A stretch of 64,000 nt of DNA from Lunatibacter salilacus (GCF_009797935.1 NZ_VOLC01000007.1:1-64000); one strand, 5' to 3'. Positions 27,290 through 36,791 are shown, numbered from the stretch's first letter. The notes: generated by a model from the letters alone, not told the origin. Numbers and translations: made by a program.

Positions 27290-28207
27290 ATGGACAGAAG
27301 AAAATTTATACAAAAAAGCTTGGTGGCTTCCGGTGCGCTGGGCCTTGGCCAGTCAGTTTTGTCCGGAGAGGCAACAGCCTCCCCATCGATGGAGCGAATT
27401 TGCATCCTGCATACCAATGACCTGCACTCCAGAATTCATGCGTTTCCAGATGATGGCGGGAGTTTTGCCAATCAGGGCGGCATGGCCAAGCTTGGGAATA
27501 TGGTGGAAACGATTCGGGCTAAGGAAAAAAATCTGCTTCTGTTGGATGCGGGGGATATTTTTCAGGGCACCCCTTATTTTAATGTATATGGAGGAGAGCT
27601 GGAATTCAGACTGATGAGCATAATCGGCTATGATGCTTCTACATTGGGTAATCATGATTTTGACAACGGCTTGGAGGGCTTTCATAAGCAACTGCACCAC
27701 GCCAAATTTCCTTTTATCAATTCAAATTATGACTTTAGCCGAACCCTACTGGCCAACCATATCGCACCATATAAAGTCATACGAAAGGGCAGGATCAAAG
27801 TAGGGATCTTTGGTTTGGGAATAGAACTGAGGGGCTTGGTACCTGACAAAAGTTATGGTCAAACACGTTATTTAGACCCAGTAGGTGTAGCACAAGATAT
27901 GGTGCAGGAACTAAAGGGGAAAGGGTGTAACCTTATTATCTGTCTATCACATCTTGGTTTTTCCTATAGAACGGCGAAAATTGACGATCAAAAGTTGGCT
28001 AGCCAAGTGGGGGGCATAGATCTTATTATCGGAGGTCATACCCACAGTTTTTTGGAACAGCCTGTAGAGGTCAGAGGACCGGGTGGACACCTCACTGTAG
28101 TCAATCAGGCGGGTAGATCCGCGCTGCGGTTGGGCAGGCTAAATTACGAGTTCAAAAAAAATCAAAAAATAAAAACCGCTTTATCAGAGAATCTAGCGAT
28201 AAAGTAA
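27290..28207 (+). CDS. Tat-exported metallophosphatase domain of a split 5'-nucleotidase
   Basis: 305 residues. Twin-arginine signal DRRKFIQKS, then the calcineurin-type dimetal site: HTNDLHSRIH (41-50), DAGDIFQG, LGNHDFDNG, CLSHLGFS and GGHTHSF. It ends after the catalytic domain, where normal 5'-nucleotidases continue into the C-terminal domain encoded just upstream. It hydrolyses nucleoside monophosphates in the periplasm, presumably only when paired with its neighbour. One protein carries a lipobox (Sec) and the other a Tat signal, so the halves are exported by different routes. Confidence 0.9.
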   Translation: MDRRKFIQKSLVASGALGLGQSVLSGEATASPSMERICILHTNDLHSRIHAFPDDGGSFANQGGMAKLGNMVETIRAKEKNLLLLDAGDIFQGTPYFNVYGGELEFRLMSIIGYDASTLGNHDFDNGLEGFHKQLHHAKFPFINSNYDFSRTLLANHIAPYKVIRKGRIKVGIFGLGIELRGLVPDKSYGQTRYLDPVGVAQDMVQELKGKGCNLIICLSHLGFSYRTAKIDDQKLASQVGGIDLIIGGHTHSFLEQPVEVRGPGGHLTVVNQAGRSALRLGRLNYEFKKNQKIKTALSENLAIK

Positions 28208-28315
28208 AAAAGTCAAGTGAAAATGGATTTTTTATTTCATTATATTTTTAACAATTTTGTTTCCCTTCTTCAGGAGTAGGAGGATTTTTATAACTTTCTA
28301 GTAGCTTACTATCAA

Positions 28316-29746
28316 ATGAGTTCAGAGGCAAATGCTATATGGATGGAGTGTTTGCGTGTCATCGAAAAACACGTAAATGAACAGAGCTTTTCTACTTGGT
28401 TTAGTCCCATAAGCCCAGTTAGAATGGACGGTTCCACCTTGACTATTCAGGTGCCCAGCCAGTTTTTTTACGAGTGGATAGAAGAAAATTACGTAGACGT
28501 ACTAAAGCTTGCGATCAAAACCGTCATGGGTCCAAATGGTAAGCTAGAATATGCAGTTGTTGTCGATAGGGGGAATTCCCAAAACCAACCCTATGTAGTC
28601 AGCTATCCCCAAGGAACCAATGCCCCCAAACGGGTAAAAGATAAGCAGGCCGTGATTGCGGGTGCTGATCAGAGTCCGTTTGATTTACCGACCTTGGATT
28701 CAGAGACTACCCTGCAATCCAACCTGATTCCCAACAATACCTTTAGTTCGTTTATCGAAGGCGATTGCAACCGGCTGGCCCGATCTGCGGGATATGCCGT
28801 GGCCAACAAACCCGGGATTACCTCGTTCAATCCACTCTTGATTTATGGAGGGGTAGGATTGGGCAAAACCCACTTGGTACAGGCGATTGGAAACGAAATA
28901 AAAAACAATCTGGAGGACAAGTTTGTGCTGTACGTTTCTTCCGAAAAGTTTGTGAATCAGTTTCTGGACGCAATCAAAGATGGTAACATCAAGTCATTCA
29001 CCAACTTCTATATGCAGGTGGATGTGTTGATTATTGATGACATCCAATTTTTGGCTGGGAAAGGAAGGACACAGGAAATGTTTTTCCATATTTTTAACCA
29101 TTTGCATCAAAACAAGAAGCAGATTGTCATGACTTCCGACTGTGCCCCCAAAGATCTGATGGGCTTGGAGGAAAGATTGCTTTCCCGTTTTAAGTGGGGT
29201 CTTACGACAGACCTGCAGATGCCTGACTTTGAAACCCGGGTGGCTATCATCAAACGGAAAATGCAGAGTGAGGGAATCATCTTCCCTGAGGATGTCATTG
29301 AATACCTGGCGTACACCGTTGATACCAATGTCCGTGAACTGGAGGGTGTATTGATCTCCATGATTGCGCACGCTTCATTGAGTAGGGTGGAAATTGACCT
29401 TAGCTTGGCCAAGTCCATCATGAAAAATATCGTGAAAGACATAGAGACCGAGGTTGGGATAGACTTTATCCAAAAAACCTGTGCCGACTACTACGATATT
29501 AAGCTAGTCGACCTTAAGGCCAAGACCCGTAAAAAGGAAATTGTCACGGCCAGACAGGTGGCCATGTATTTTTCAAAAGAATTCACCAACCACTCACTGA
29601 AGTCAATCGGCTACCACTTTGGAGGCAGGGATCACAGCACTGTCATTCATGCGGTACAGACCGTCAACGATTTGATAGAAACGGATACGACCTTCAAGGC
29701 CGCCGTGACCGAGCTCCGCAAAAAATTCAAAATGCGGTCGTATTGA
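28316..29746 (+). CDS. dnaA: Chromosomal replication initiator DnaA
   Basis: 476 residues with the four DnaA domains: N-terminal domain I (FSTWFSPISP), a variable linker with FDLPTLDSETTL, the AAA+ domain with Walker A GGVGLGKTHL (178-187) and Walker B VDVLIIDDIQFLAGK near 240, and the C-terminal box-binding domain with KEFTNHSLKSIGYHFGGRDH followed by STVIHAV. It binds DnaA boxes and opens the origin. The start at 28316 gives the normal N-terminus. Confidence 0.97.
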   Translation: MSSEANAIWMECLRVIEKHVNEQSFSTWFSPISPVRMDGSTLTIQVPSQFFYEWIEENYVDVLKLAIKTVMGPNGKLEYAVVVDRGNSQNQPYVVSYPQGTNAPKRVKDKQAVIAGADQSPFDLPTLDSETTLQSNLIPNNTFSSFIEGDCNRLARSAGYAVANKPGITSFNPLLIYGGVGLGKTHLVQAIGNEIKNNLEDKFVLYVSSEKFVNQFLDAIKDGNIKSFTNFYMQVDVLIIDDIQFLAGKGRTQEMFFHIFNHLHQNKKQIVMTSDCAPKDLMGLEERLLSRFKWGLTTDLQMPDFETRVAIIKRKMQSEGIIFPEDVIEYLAYTVDTNVRELEGVLISMIAHASLSRVEIDLSLAKSIMKNIVKDIETEVGIDFIQKTCADYYDIKLVDLKAKTRKKEIVTARQVAMYFSKEFTNHSLKSIGYHFGGRDHSTVIHAVQTVNDLIETDTTFKAAVTELRKKFKMRSY

Positions 29747-30457
29747 CCGGTTCGCTACAGTGAACCACCTTAGTTGATAGCCACGAATACACGAATTTTT
29801 TGTTTGCCAAATGGGTCATTTTTTGATAGTTGTGGTGGATTTTGCATGTTCTCAACAAAAAACTCGGTGGGGAAACGACTTTAAATGGGCTAAAACACAT
29901 AGAGTACTAATAAAAAAACCTATGTGAACTATGTTTCTATGTGGCTTTTCATTTTTAAATTCTTTGGGTAAGCACCTCCTTTGCGGTCATTTTTGAGAAT
30001 TTCCTAACTAGGTTTTGTGTCTAAATGATTCAATACACAAATTAGAAAAATTTAAAATATTTTTTATATCCATTAAAATGTATTTTATTACGTTATATTT
30101 GTTTTTTGAATTAGTAATTCATTAATTAGACGGTGATAAGGGGGAGATTATTGGCAGCGGATTTAAGCTGTGTACTACGTGGAGATTGGGTAAGACAGCC
30201 TGCTTTTATTAATAAAGGGAGATCCCTCACCCAGATAAGTAATCACTTTTCGGAGACAGCTACAAATTATAGTCTTATTTTCATAAAAAATCCAGGGCGA
30301 TTATTTACTGAGAACTTATTACCCGACACCTTCATTTGGTCGACTATTCCCACTATTACATCCCGTCAAGGAATTCCCAAGACATTAAACACCTGCTTTT
30401 AGCAACAACATATTTTACTCATATAACAAACCAAATTATTCACCGAACCTTTATACG
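29747..30457. other. AT-rich region downstream of dnaA without visible DnaA boxes
   Basis: About 700 bp. It contains a cluster of CTATGTG words (29920-29926, 29937-29943) facing a CACATAG (29896-29902), able to pair, then a very AT-rich run (30030-30125). I found no TTATCCACA-type DnaA box, so I do not call an origin. An 89-codon frame at 30133-30402 starting with GTG looks non-coding. Confidence 0.45.
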
Positions 30458-32158
30458 ATGAAAAAGACAGCACTTTTCCTTTGCCTCATGATGGCCCACC
30501 TTGCTTTATTTGGGCAAAAGCTCCCCGACAATACCCAAGTAAAATGGGGAAATGAACAGAAGTTCAACAAAAAAATGACGCTTATTGAAGTAGCCGCACA
30601 GGATGAGACAGGTTACTATTTTATTAAAAGAAGTTTGGGCTTTAGTTTTGCCACAGAAAAAACACTCCCATTTTTGGAAAAATATGACAAAAATCTAAAT
30701 CTGGTGAAAGGGGTGGATTTTTCAAAATATGACCTGCCAGGAAAGCCAAAATTTGAAAAGTTTGTAGTTTGGAACAATCAACTATGGCTTTTTTATACTA
30801 CCGATCCAGGAAATAATAAGGAGGAAGGTCTTTACAGAATAGCCGTTGATCCCAAAACCCTTACTTTGGTAGGTGAAAGCCACTTCATACTTCCATCCAG
30901 CAAAAATTCTGTCAAACCATCAATCAGCCTAAAATCATTAGTAAATATCAAAATTACCAAGTCATTATTCCATATTTTCCCTTCTTCGGAGCAAGGTAAA
31001 CTACTCGTAGTTCATGAAGAGCCAAAAACGGAGAAAAATCAAAAATTGATCCACGTATTGGTTTTGGATCATGATTTCAATACCGTATTGACCAAATCTG
31101 AAAATATTTTGGCTCAATCAAGTAATATAGAATTGGTGGATGCAATATTGGACAGTAATGGTAATGTACATTTATTGAGCAACGATTTGATTGACAAAAG
31201 CATCATCACATCGAGGGAAAACTCCTACTTCACCTTAATTAGCATACCAGCCAACGGCCCCCAGGCACTGCATAAAAAACTGGATTTGGCCAATTATCAG
31301 ATTTTTAATGCAAGGATTAAGGCAAACTTGGAGGGGCACCTTTATTTTGGAGGGTTCTACACCCAAGCAAAGTCCAATAGAAGTACCGGGGGAACCTATT
31401 TATTAAAATTGAATGGTAACGATCAGCGAATCCTAAGTCAAGAAATGGAAGAATTTGAGGAATCATTCCTTACCAGTGGACTAAAAAATCGGGATGCAAA
31501 AAAGGTGTCGAAAAATCTTGACAAAGGCAAATCTGTCGAAGATGCCTCTTTTTTTCTCGACGAAATTATTATCAAGGAAGATGGATCAGTGGCACTGATA
31601 GGGGAAGAACGAGATAGCCAATTTAAAGGATTCCAAACGTCTAATGCCGTACCTAGTTCACAAATACCAATCGAAAACAGAAATGCTGGCTTAAACAACA
31701 ACAATACCATCAATTTGCCTGTATATGAATTCCGTAGGATCGTAATATCCGAATTTGATGCTAATGGAAAAAGAAAATGGGCGACAAAAATTGTAAAGGA
31801 TCAGTATTCCAGGTCTGATGATGGCATTTACTTTTCGTACTCTGTTTCTTTGATTAACAATAATCTCTATTTCATTTTTAACGACAACTTGAAAAATCTG
31901 GGTTATAATGGCAATGGGAAGGTCGAAAGATTTACTCCCATACAAATGAAAGACCAAATGATAAGCCTGGTTAAACTGGACAAGGAGGGCAATATTACGA
32001 GAAGCGCACTATCCGTTCAAAATGCCAATAACCTAATGACAATAACTCCGGTCAATACAAAAACAGGATCGCATGAAATGGTGATTTATGGGCTACGTAA
32101 GAAAACCTATCGGTTGGCTAAGTTGACTTTTGATCCCAGCATGATGGCATCGGAGTAA
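30458..32158 (+). CDS. Secreted protein of unknown function, beta-propeller-like
   Basis: 566 residues. A clear signal peptide ends LALFGQ. The body is rich in short beta strands with repeated patterns of hydrophobic strand, Asp/Gly turn and strand (YFIKRSLGF, HLLSNDLIDK, LYFGGFYT, VALIGEERD, LYFIFNDNL), which suggests a propeller or other all-beta fold in the periplasm or on the surface. No catalytic motif recognised and no T9SS C-terminal domain. Its stop codon is followed immediately by the tail of a broken ATPase gene, so sequence on that side was rearranged. Confidence 0.7.
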   Translation: MKKTALFLCLMMAHLALFGQKLPDNTQVKWGNEQKFNKKMTLIEVAAQDETGYYFIKRSLGFSFATEKTLPFLEKYDKNLNLVKGVDFSKYDLPGKPKFEKFVVWNNQLWLFYTTDPGNNKEEGLYRIAVDPKTLTLVGESHFILPSSKNSVKPSISLKSLVNIKITKSLFHIFPSSEQGKLLVVHEEPKTEKNQKLIHVLVLDHDFNTVLTKSENILAQSSNIELVDAILDSNGNVHLLSNDLIDKSIITSRENSYFTLISIPANGPQALHKKLDLANYQIFNARIKANLEGHLYFGGFYTQAKSNRSTGGTYLLKLNGNDQRILSQEMEEFEESFLTSGLKNRDAKKVSKNLDKGKSVEDASFFLDEIIIKEDGSVALIGEERDSQFKGFQTSNAVPSSQIPIENRNAGLNNNNTINLPVYEFRRIVISEFDANGKRKWATKIVKDQYSRSDDGIYFSYSVSLINNNLYFIFNDNLKNLGYNGNGKVERFTPIQMKDQMISLVKLDKEGNITRSALSVQNANNLMTITPVNTKTGSHEMVIYGLRKKTYRLAKLTFDPSMMASE

Positions 32159-32481
32159 AGAAAGACAAAATTTCGACCTTTTATAAACTGGGGAAACTCT
32201 ACTTAGAAAATACCAATTTCGCCTATGCGCTTAGCAGAACACCTGATGTCGGCAATCTACGGGAAACGTTTGTCCTAAATCAGCTTTTCAACAGTGGTCA
32301 TGAGGTTCACTATCCGAAAATGGGTGACTTCACGGTGGGGAAACATACCTTTGAGGTTGGGGGTAGTAAGAAAGGCTCCAAACAGATCGTAGCGTTAGAA
32401 AACGCCTATATTCTTGCAGACAATACCCTAGTTGGATTTGGAAATAAAATTCCGATTTGGCTGTTTGGAATTTTATACTGA
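32159..32481 (+). pseudogene. C-terminal remnant of an AAA ATPase of the DUF4143 family
   Basis: An open frame without a start codon. It translates to FYKLGKLYLENTNFAYAL, NLRETFVLNQLFNSGHEVHY, FEVGGSKKGSKQI and GFGNKIPIWLFGILY, then stops at 32479-32481. These are the last ~105 residues of the ATPases with a DUF4143 tail that are common in Bacteroidota. The Walker motifs and the whole N-terminal two thirds are gone; the frame begins directly after the stop of the preceding secreted protein. Confidence 0.85.
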
Positions 32482-32676
32482 GTACTACATAAAGTATTGG
32501 TTCGGCTTGTTGCTTACTGTATCATCAAATAGGCAAGGATTTTATCATGTATTATATTTCCGCTTTCGCAAAACTAATAGATACCCATAATAACTCAAAA
32601 AGAACCATAGATCCTTGCAGGATTGTATAAACTTGGCTAAAACTTTCTAACTCAACCTAATTAGCCTTCCAACCTA

Positions 32677-32949
32677 TTATTTAATCAACTGTTTCGCTAT
32701 ATCAATTTTCGCCAATTCCAACCGGTAGTTTCTTTCACTTTCCAACCAAAAGCTTGCTGGAATATCCAGTGCCCATTCCAATTGGATGGCTGTTTCCGGT
32801 GTGATGGCAGCCTTGCCTTGGATGATTTCGTTGATGGTCTTGACAGGTCTCCCCATCCTCTTGGCCAGGTCTGTTTGGGAAATCCCTTTCAAACCAATAG
32901 TGATCAATTGGGTTCCGAAGTCTTTAAATAACTTTTTCATTTTTGCCAA
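32677..32949 (-). CDS. Orphan HigA/XRE-type antitoxin-like protein
   Basis: 90 residues: a helix-turn-helix (GISQTDLAKRMGRPVKTINE, about 23-42) followed by IIQGKAAITPETAIQLEW and PASFWLESERNYRLELAK. This is the DNA-binding half typical of HigA antitoxins and of longer XRE-ImmA/IrrE proteins. No toxin gene precedes it and no ImmA/IrrE peptidase part follows it; the downstream sequence has no matching frame. It is therefore a solitary antitoxin or a truncated regulator. It diverges from the 167-residue gene. Confidence 0.75.
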   Translation of the reverse strand: MAKMKKLFKDFGTQLITIGLKGISQTDLAKRMGRPVKTINEIIQGKAAITPETAIQLEWALDIPASFWLESERNYRLELAKIDIAKQLIK

Positions 32950-33014
32950 GAATTCCTTAATTTAATCGGTAAATAAAGTATATCCATCTTCACTGATCAA
33001 AAAAATCCACCCCC

Positions 33015-33518
33015 ATGCACCCTTATATTCCCCATCTCTTGGAAGATATAATGAAAGCCCATCGGGAGGACGGGCCTCTTGCAGAAACCCATTCCTCCGG
33101 AGATGATTTGGAGGACCACTTTGAGGAGGTGGAAAGGTGGTTAAGTGCTGAAGAGCCGCCGCATACTTTTGGTTATTACTGCGGGCTGAAAGCCGAGGAT
33201 TTCCCACCCCCGGATCAACTTACAATCAGTGACATGAAACTGGTTTCAACGGCCTTTGAAAAAATGATGTTCACATGGAACCTTGACATCAGCTTTCCGG
33301 AGAAACTGCCGGTACCGATTGCCTACAAAATGTTGGTGGAACTGTTGGATACCAAAACCATGATTGCGAACTGTGGTGTTGTCGGCTTCGATTTTTGCAA
33401 TGGAGATCCTTCGGATTGTGTTTTTAAGGAATATTGCTCATGCCTAGAACATTTGAATGACGATACCGACTTTTCAGATCCCCTTCCTGATCGCGATGAT
33501 GAAGATTTGCCTTTCTAA
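33015..33518 (+). CDS. Conserved hypothetical cytosolic protein
   Basis: 167 residues, no signal peptide or membrane segment. Acidic, starting MHPYIPHLLEDI and ending in an Asp-rich tail (PLPDRDDEDLPF). Five cysteines cluster in the C-terminal third (ANCGVVGFDFCNGDPSDC, EYCSCLEH) and could bind a metal. I recall proteins with this N-terminus in related bacteria but know no function. Codon use and start look genuine. Confidence 0.65.
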   Translation: MHPYIPHLLEDIMKAHREDGPLAETHSSGDDLEDHFEEVERWLSAEEPPHTFGYYCGLKAEDFPPPDQLTISDMKLVSTAFEKMMFTWNLDISFPEKLPVPIAYKMLVELLDTKTMIANCGVVGFDFCNGDPSDCVFKEYCSCLEHLNDDTDFSDPLPDRDDEDLPF

Positions 33519-33896
33519 GAAGTCCTGTTTGTTTTTAAACTAATATCTTACCAGGCAAATTCAGTGGATGCTGTCGTAGCCTGAGATGAACAAAAATCTT
33601 TGATCTAGAGCAATTCTGCCAACATCCATGCTAAACCAGATTGTCATCCCGGTTTTTTCAAGATGGCTTTTTTCTAACAATCTAGTATTTATGTACAACA
33701 GCCTGAAATCGTTATAAAAAAGGTGAAGTCACATGCTATTCCAGTGATTAAAATCACAATAACGTTAAAACTTTCTTCCGTTAGGTAGGTTATCAAATAA
33801 AAGGTAACCAGATTCCCAAATTACAATTTGGAATTTTTGAACCACAAAAGGTTACTTACCTAGCAATTTGAAATTTATATAGCAATAGTAAAATCC
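33519..33896. other. Gene-less stretch with nested inverted repeats
   Basis: No gene seen. A palindromic core CCAAATT-AC-AATTTGG lies at about 33816-33831, flanked by AAGGTAACC on the left and GGTTACTTACC on the right, so the region 33800-33862 can fold as a branched hairpin resembling REP-type intergenic repeats. Confidence 0.4.
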
Positions 33897-34067
33897 ATGA
33901 AGAAGTTTAAAAAATCCGAAATAGTATTGATGTTATTGGTGGTAGTCCTGATTGGGGTGTCTGAATACTATTTTTTAATAGCAAATGAACCACTCAAAGC
34001 CATTTTTATCGGCTTATGGTGCCCGACCATTTTGGGCTTTGTAATCATCTTTAACATGAAAAAGTAA
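33897..34067 (+). CDS. Small membrane protein (56 residues)
   Basis: ATG at 33897 to TAA at 34065-34067. Starts MKKFKKSEIV with a basic cytoplasmic end, has two hydrophobic segments (about 9-28 and 35-52) and ends NMKK. It stops one base before the ATG of the next gene, a spacing typical of translational coupling, which supports it as a real gene. Function unknown. Confidence 0.7.
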   Translation: MKKFKKSEIVLMLLVVVLIGVSEYYFLIANEPLKAIFIGLWCPTILGFVIIFNMKK

Positions 34068-34068
34068 A

Positions 34069-34404
34069 ATGGAAAACATAGACGTAATTATACTAACATT
34101 ATTAGTGGTAATATCCTTTGTAGTTTTTATTGTAACTTCTGTCAAGGAATTCACCAAAATGGAGGATAAGCCCTATGAGTTCGAAAAGGCATCCGGTTTT
34201 ACCAGAGCAGCCTTGTTCAATGTACTGAGTTCATTATTTGACGACGATGAAATACCTGAAAAAACCAGGGAAAAATACAAAAACAAACTAAAACGCACCA
34301 TCTCTGATATGGAAACAGGCGGGGTGTATTTCGATGAACAAGCCAAAACGTCCCTAGGAAAAAGCGAGATTCAAAAAGGTGCTGAGGGGGAAAATAAAAC
34401 TTAA
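34069..34404 (+). CDS. Single-pass membrane protein, conserved hypothetical
   Basis: 111 residues: one N-terminal transmembrane helix (IIVILTLLVVISFVVFIVTS type, about 6-25) and a charged cytoplasmic tail with KYKNKLKRTISDMETGGVYF. Coupled to the 56-residue membrane protein upstream, so the pair probably works together. No catalytic motif or known family recognised. Confidence 0.68.
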   Translation: MENIDVIILTLLVVISFVVFIVTSVKEFTKMEDKPYEFEKASGFTRAALFNVLSSLFDDDEIPEKTREKYKNKLKRTISDMETGGVYFDEQAKTSLGKSEIQKGAEGENKT

Positions 34405-34698
34405 ATCTTTTATCCAACAATCTAATTCATAGATAAACGAAGTCACAGAATATTTACAAAAACTTGGAAATAACTCCACACTGCCGACCCCACACTTGAT
34501 CAAACTTTTTTCTTTCAATTCTTCCTCCATTATCCCAGAGGTATTGTTCCCGTGTATGCTTCTATTACAGCGACGTAATGTGGATTTTAGGTATTTATAA
34601 AAAAGGCTATCGAAGGAAGGATTATATCCATCAATGGAAATCAATTCAAATAAAATTTTGTATTATTGTCTATACGTAAAGGTATATATTACACAACC

Positions 34699-34932
34699 AT
34701 GGAAAAGACAGCTATTATATTAAAGAATGGAAATTGTCAAGCCGTTAGGATGCCGAAAAAATTCAATACCCCTGAAATCCAATTTTCCATCCGCACGAAA
34801 GGATCTTCAATATTACTCTCCCCAAAAACCAGCTCCTGGGAGAATGTGAAACAAAGTCTTGCAGAATACTCGGATGACTTTATGAAGGATGGCCGTAATC
34901 AACCTCCAATAGGAAAAAAAGATTTATTCTGA
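34699..34932 (+). CDS. Orphan VapB-type antitoxin
   Basis: 77 residues from the ATG at 34699. The AbrB-like fold of VapB antitoxins is recognisable: AIILKNGNCQAVRMPKKF, then SSILLSPKTSSW and the tail YSDDFMKDGR. A VapC PIN-domain toxin normally starts in the stop codon of such a gene. Here an ATG overlaps the TGA (34932) and reads MYFI, but the frame closes after 15 codons with no PIN motif, so the toxin has been lost. Confidence 0.82.
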   Translation: MEKTAIILKNGNCQAVRMPKKFNTPEIQFSIRTKGSSILLSPKTSSWENVKQSLAEYSDDFMKDGRNQPPIGKKDLF

Positions 34933-35072
34933 TGTATTTTATACGTTCTCAGATGTATCTATATGATTTAAAATTATAACCTGTAGTAATGCGCATCCCA
35001 AATTCATTGAAGGAGTTTGGGGGTTAGTAAATTGAGAATTGGTCAATTCAAATTTTTACTTATAGTAATTCA

Positions 35073-35897
35073 ATGGACTTATTTTCCGTCGCAGTCAGTT
35101 ATCTTGAAAGCATAGACCCCATACTCGCCGCTTTATATGCCACCTTGTTTACCTGGTTTATAACAGCACTTGGGGCCGCATGTGTGTTTTTTTTCAAGCA
35201 AATGAACAACAACACGCTTGACGGTATGCTGGGGTTTACGGGGGGCGTAATGGTTGCGGCAAGTGTTTGGAGTTTACTTATTCCAGCTATAGACATGAGC
35301 GAAGGAACCGGCTTTGAAAAGGTTATCCCTGCTGTTTCTGGATTTCTAATTGGTAGTTTCTTTCTTTTGGGTATAGACAAACTTCTTCCACACCTGCATG
35401 TCAACTTTCAGCTGGAGGAAGGAATTAAGACTCCCTGGCAGAAAACCACTCTTATGATTCTTGCCATCACACTTCACAATATACCGGAAGGGCTAGCAAT
35501 AGGAGTGATTTTTGGAGGGGTTGCTGCAGGTCTCTCAGAAGCTACGATTTCTGATGGAGTAATTCTAGCTATTGCTATCGGACTCCAGAACTTCCCTGAG
35601 GGTATAGCTGTAGCCATGCCATTACGCCGGATGGGCTTGAGTAGAAAAAAGAGCTTTCTATATGGCCAAGCTTCCGCTCTTGTAGAACCTATTGCAGGAG
35701 TAATTGGCGCTGTAGCGGTGTCTATGTTCATACCAATTCTCCCCTATGCCTTGGCATTTGCTGCCGGTGCCATGATATTTGTGGTAGTGGAGGAGGTTAT
35801 TCCGGAAGCACAACAAAATAAAAATTCAGATATTGCTACTATTGGGTTTATTGGTGGGTTTCTGGTGATGATGACACTTGACGTAGTGTTGGGATAA
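35073..35897 (+). CDS. ZIP-family metal ion transporter
   Basis: 274 residues with eight predicted membrane helices. The metal-path motifs are present: TLHNIPEGLAIGV in helix IV and LQNFPEGIAVAMP in helix V, plus EEVIPEAQ in helix VII. It most likely imports zinc or another divalent metal into the cytoplasm. The short loop (HLHVNFQLEEG) provides extra histidines. It stands alone; a truncated FUSC gene abuts its 3' end on the other strand. Confidence 0.9.
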   Translation: MDLFSVAVSYLESIDPILAALYATLFTWFITALGAACVFFFKQMNNNTLDGMLGFTGGVMVAASVWSLLIPAIDMSEGTGFEKVIPAVSGFLIGSFFLLGIDKLLPHLHVNFQLEEGIKTPWQKTTLMILAITLHNIPEGLAIGVIFGGVAAGLSEATISDGVILAIAIGLQNFPEGIAVAMPLRRMGLSRKKSFLYGQASALVEPIAGVIGAVAVSMFIPILPYALAFAAGAMIFVVVEEVIPEAQQNKNSDIATIGFIGGFLVMMTLDVVLG

Positions 35898-36208
35898 GAC
35901 AAAACAGAAGAGAAATATTTCAATGGCTAAATGCCAGACATGCTGGTTAATCAAGCCTGTCACAATTGCCGTAAAAAAAATAAAGAGGAGAGCCACAAGC
36001 ATTCCGCTCCTCCTGTGTATTACCGGCCCGGGCTGATCCGGTATACTGACAAAAAAGCTCCCAGGGAAAGAATGAGTCCGCTCGATAAATCATTGAACCA
36101 CGCAAATATCAGAGCAGGCAATAAAATACCCAAAGAGATTTTCAATCCGCCGCCAAGATATTGACCAAAGAAATAACTTTTTATTTGCTGGATTTGATAG
36201 TAGCTCAT
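35898..36208 (-). pseudogene. FUSC/YccS-family membrane protein, truncated and frameshifted
   Basis: The ATG at 36208 opens a 62-codon frame (MSYYQIQQIKSYFFGQYL ... LGILLPALIFAWFNDL) matching the N-terminus of FUSC-type inner-membrane proteins. It runs into a premature stop at a run of six Ts. Adding one T restores GAFFVSIPDQPGP, then VIHRRSGMLVALLFIFFTAI and VTGLINQH, the expected continuation. The restored frame then runs to the end of the ZIP gene and is lost. So there is one homopolymer frameshift plus loss of the remaining several hundred residues. Confidence 0.82.
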
Positions 36209-36791
36209 AGGTTTACTGTAATTTACCTTTTAATATTTTAATCTTTGGGGAAGGATTTTTTTTCTAAGTAACAGGGAAAAGACGGGGAAAGCTAATGATC
36301 TCTGCTATAAATGTCTGCCCATACATGAAAGTACCTATTCTTTCAGTACCATTCCAATAAGTAAAAATCACCTAAAATAAAGCAAACTGTCTTTTTAAAA
36401 TAAGTATAATTCCTTTCCACAGAAATATTGTTTATCTTTGTGATAAATATGCATCAGCCTTATTTAGGTTTCCCTAATTTCTAAATATTTGAAAATGATA
36501 GAACTTATGTTTGGTTTATATTCAGCTTTCGTTGATTTTAGATTGATCAGAAACAGGTTCTCTTTTCCACCAATCAAAAATAAGATCATCTTTCCGAATC
36601 TTGCAGGCATCCACGGGTGTGCCTAGCCTGTCCTATTAACTTTATTCGCCACCTTTTTGCTATTGTAAAAAACTCGTAGAATAAAGTTCTTTTTACTTAG
36701 GACCAATTATCATCTTAATCATTATTCATTCGGCAAACTAATACCTCTATATTATTGGCAGGTATTATTGTGTGTATTTAAAATTATTATA
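36209..36791. other. Gene-less AT-rich stretch with a promoter-like palindrome
   Basis: No convincing gene; a 44-codon frame at 36495 has no support. TTTATC-TTTGT-GATAAA at 36431-36447 is a perfect inverted repeat containing TATCTTTG, a good TAnnTTTG -7 element. The -33 region is weak. It could drive the small basic protein downstream. Confidence 0.4.

Noticed and set aside
29747-30130. Possible replication origin beside dnaA
   Set aside because: No DnaA boxes of the TTATCCACA type found by eye on either strand; AT-richness alone is not enough.
30133-30402. 89-codon frame after dnaA
   Set aside because: GTG start, no domain, composition unlike neighbours; probably chance in an AT-rich spacer.
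32962-33207. 81-codon minus-strand frame as a possible HigB toxin partner
   Set aside because: It is the mirror of the 167-residue plus-strand gene and has no RelE/HigB features.
35931-36164. 77-codon plus-strand frame
   Set aside because: Overlaps the recognisable FUSC pseudogene on the other strand and has no family features.
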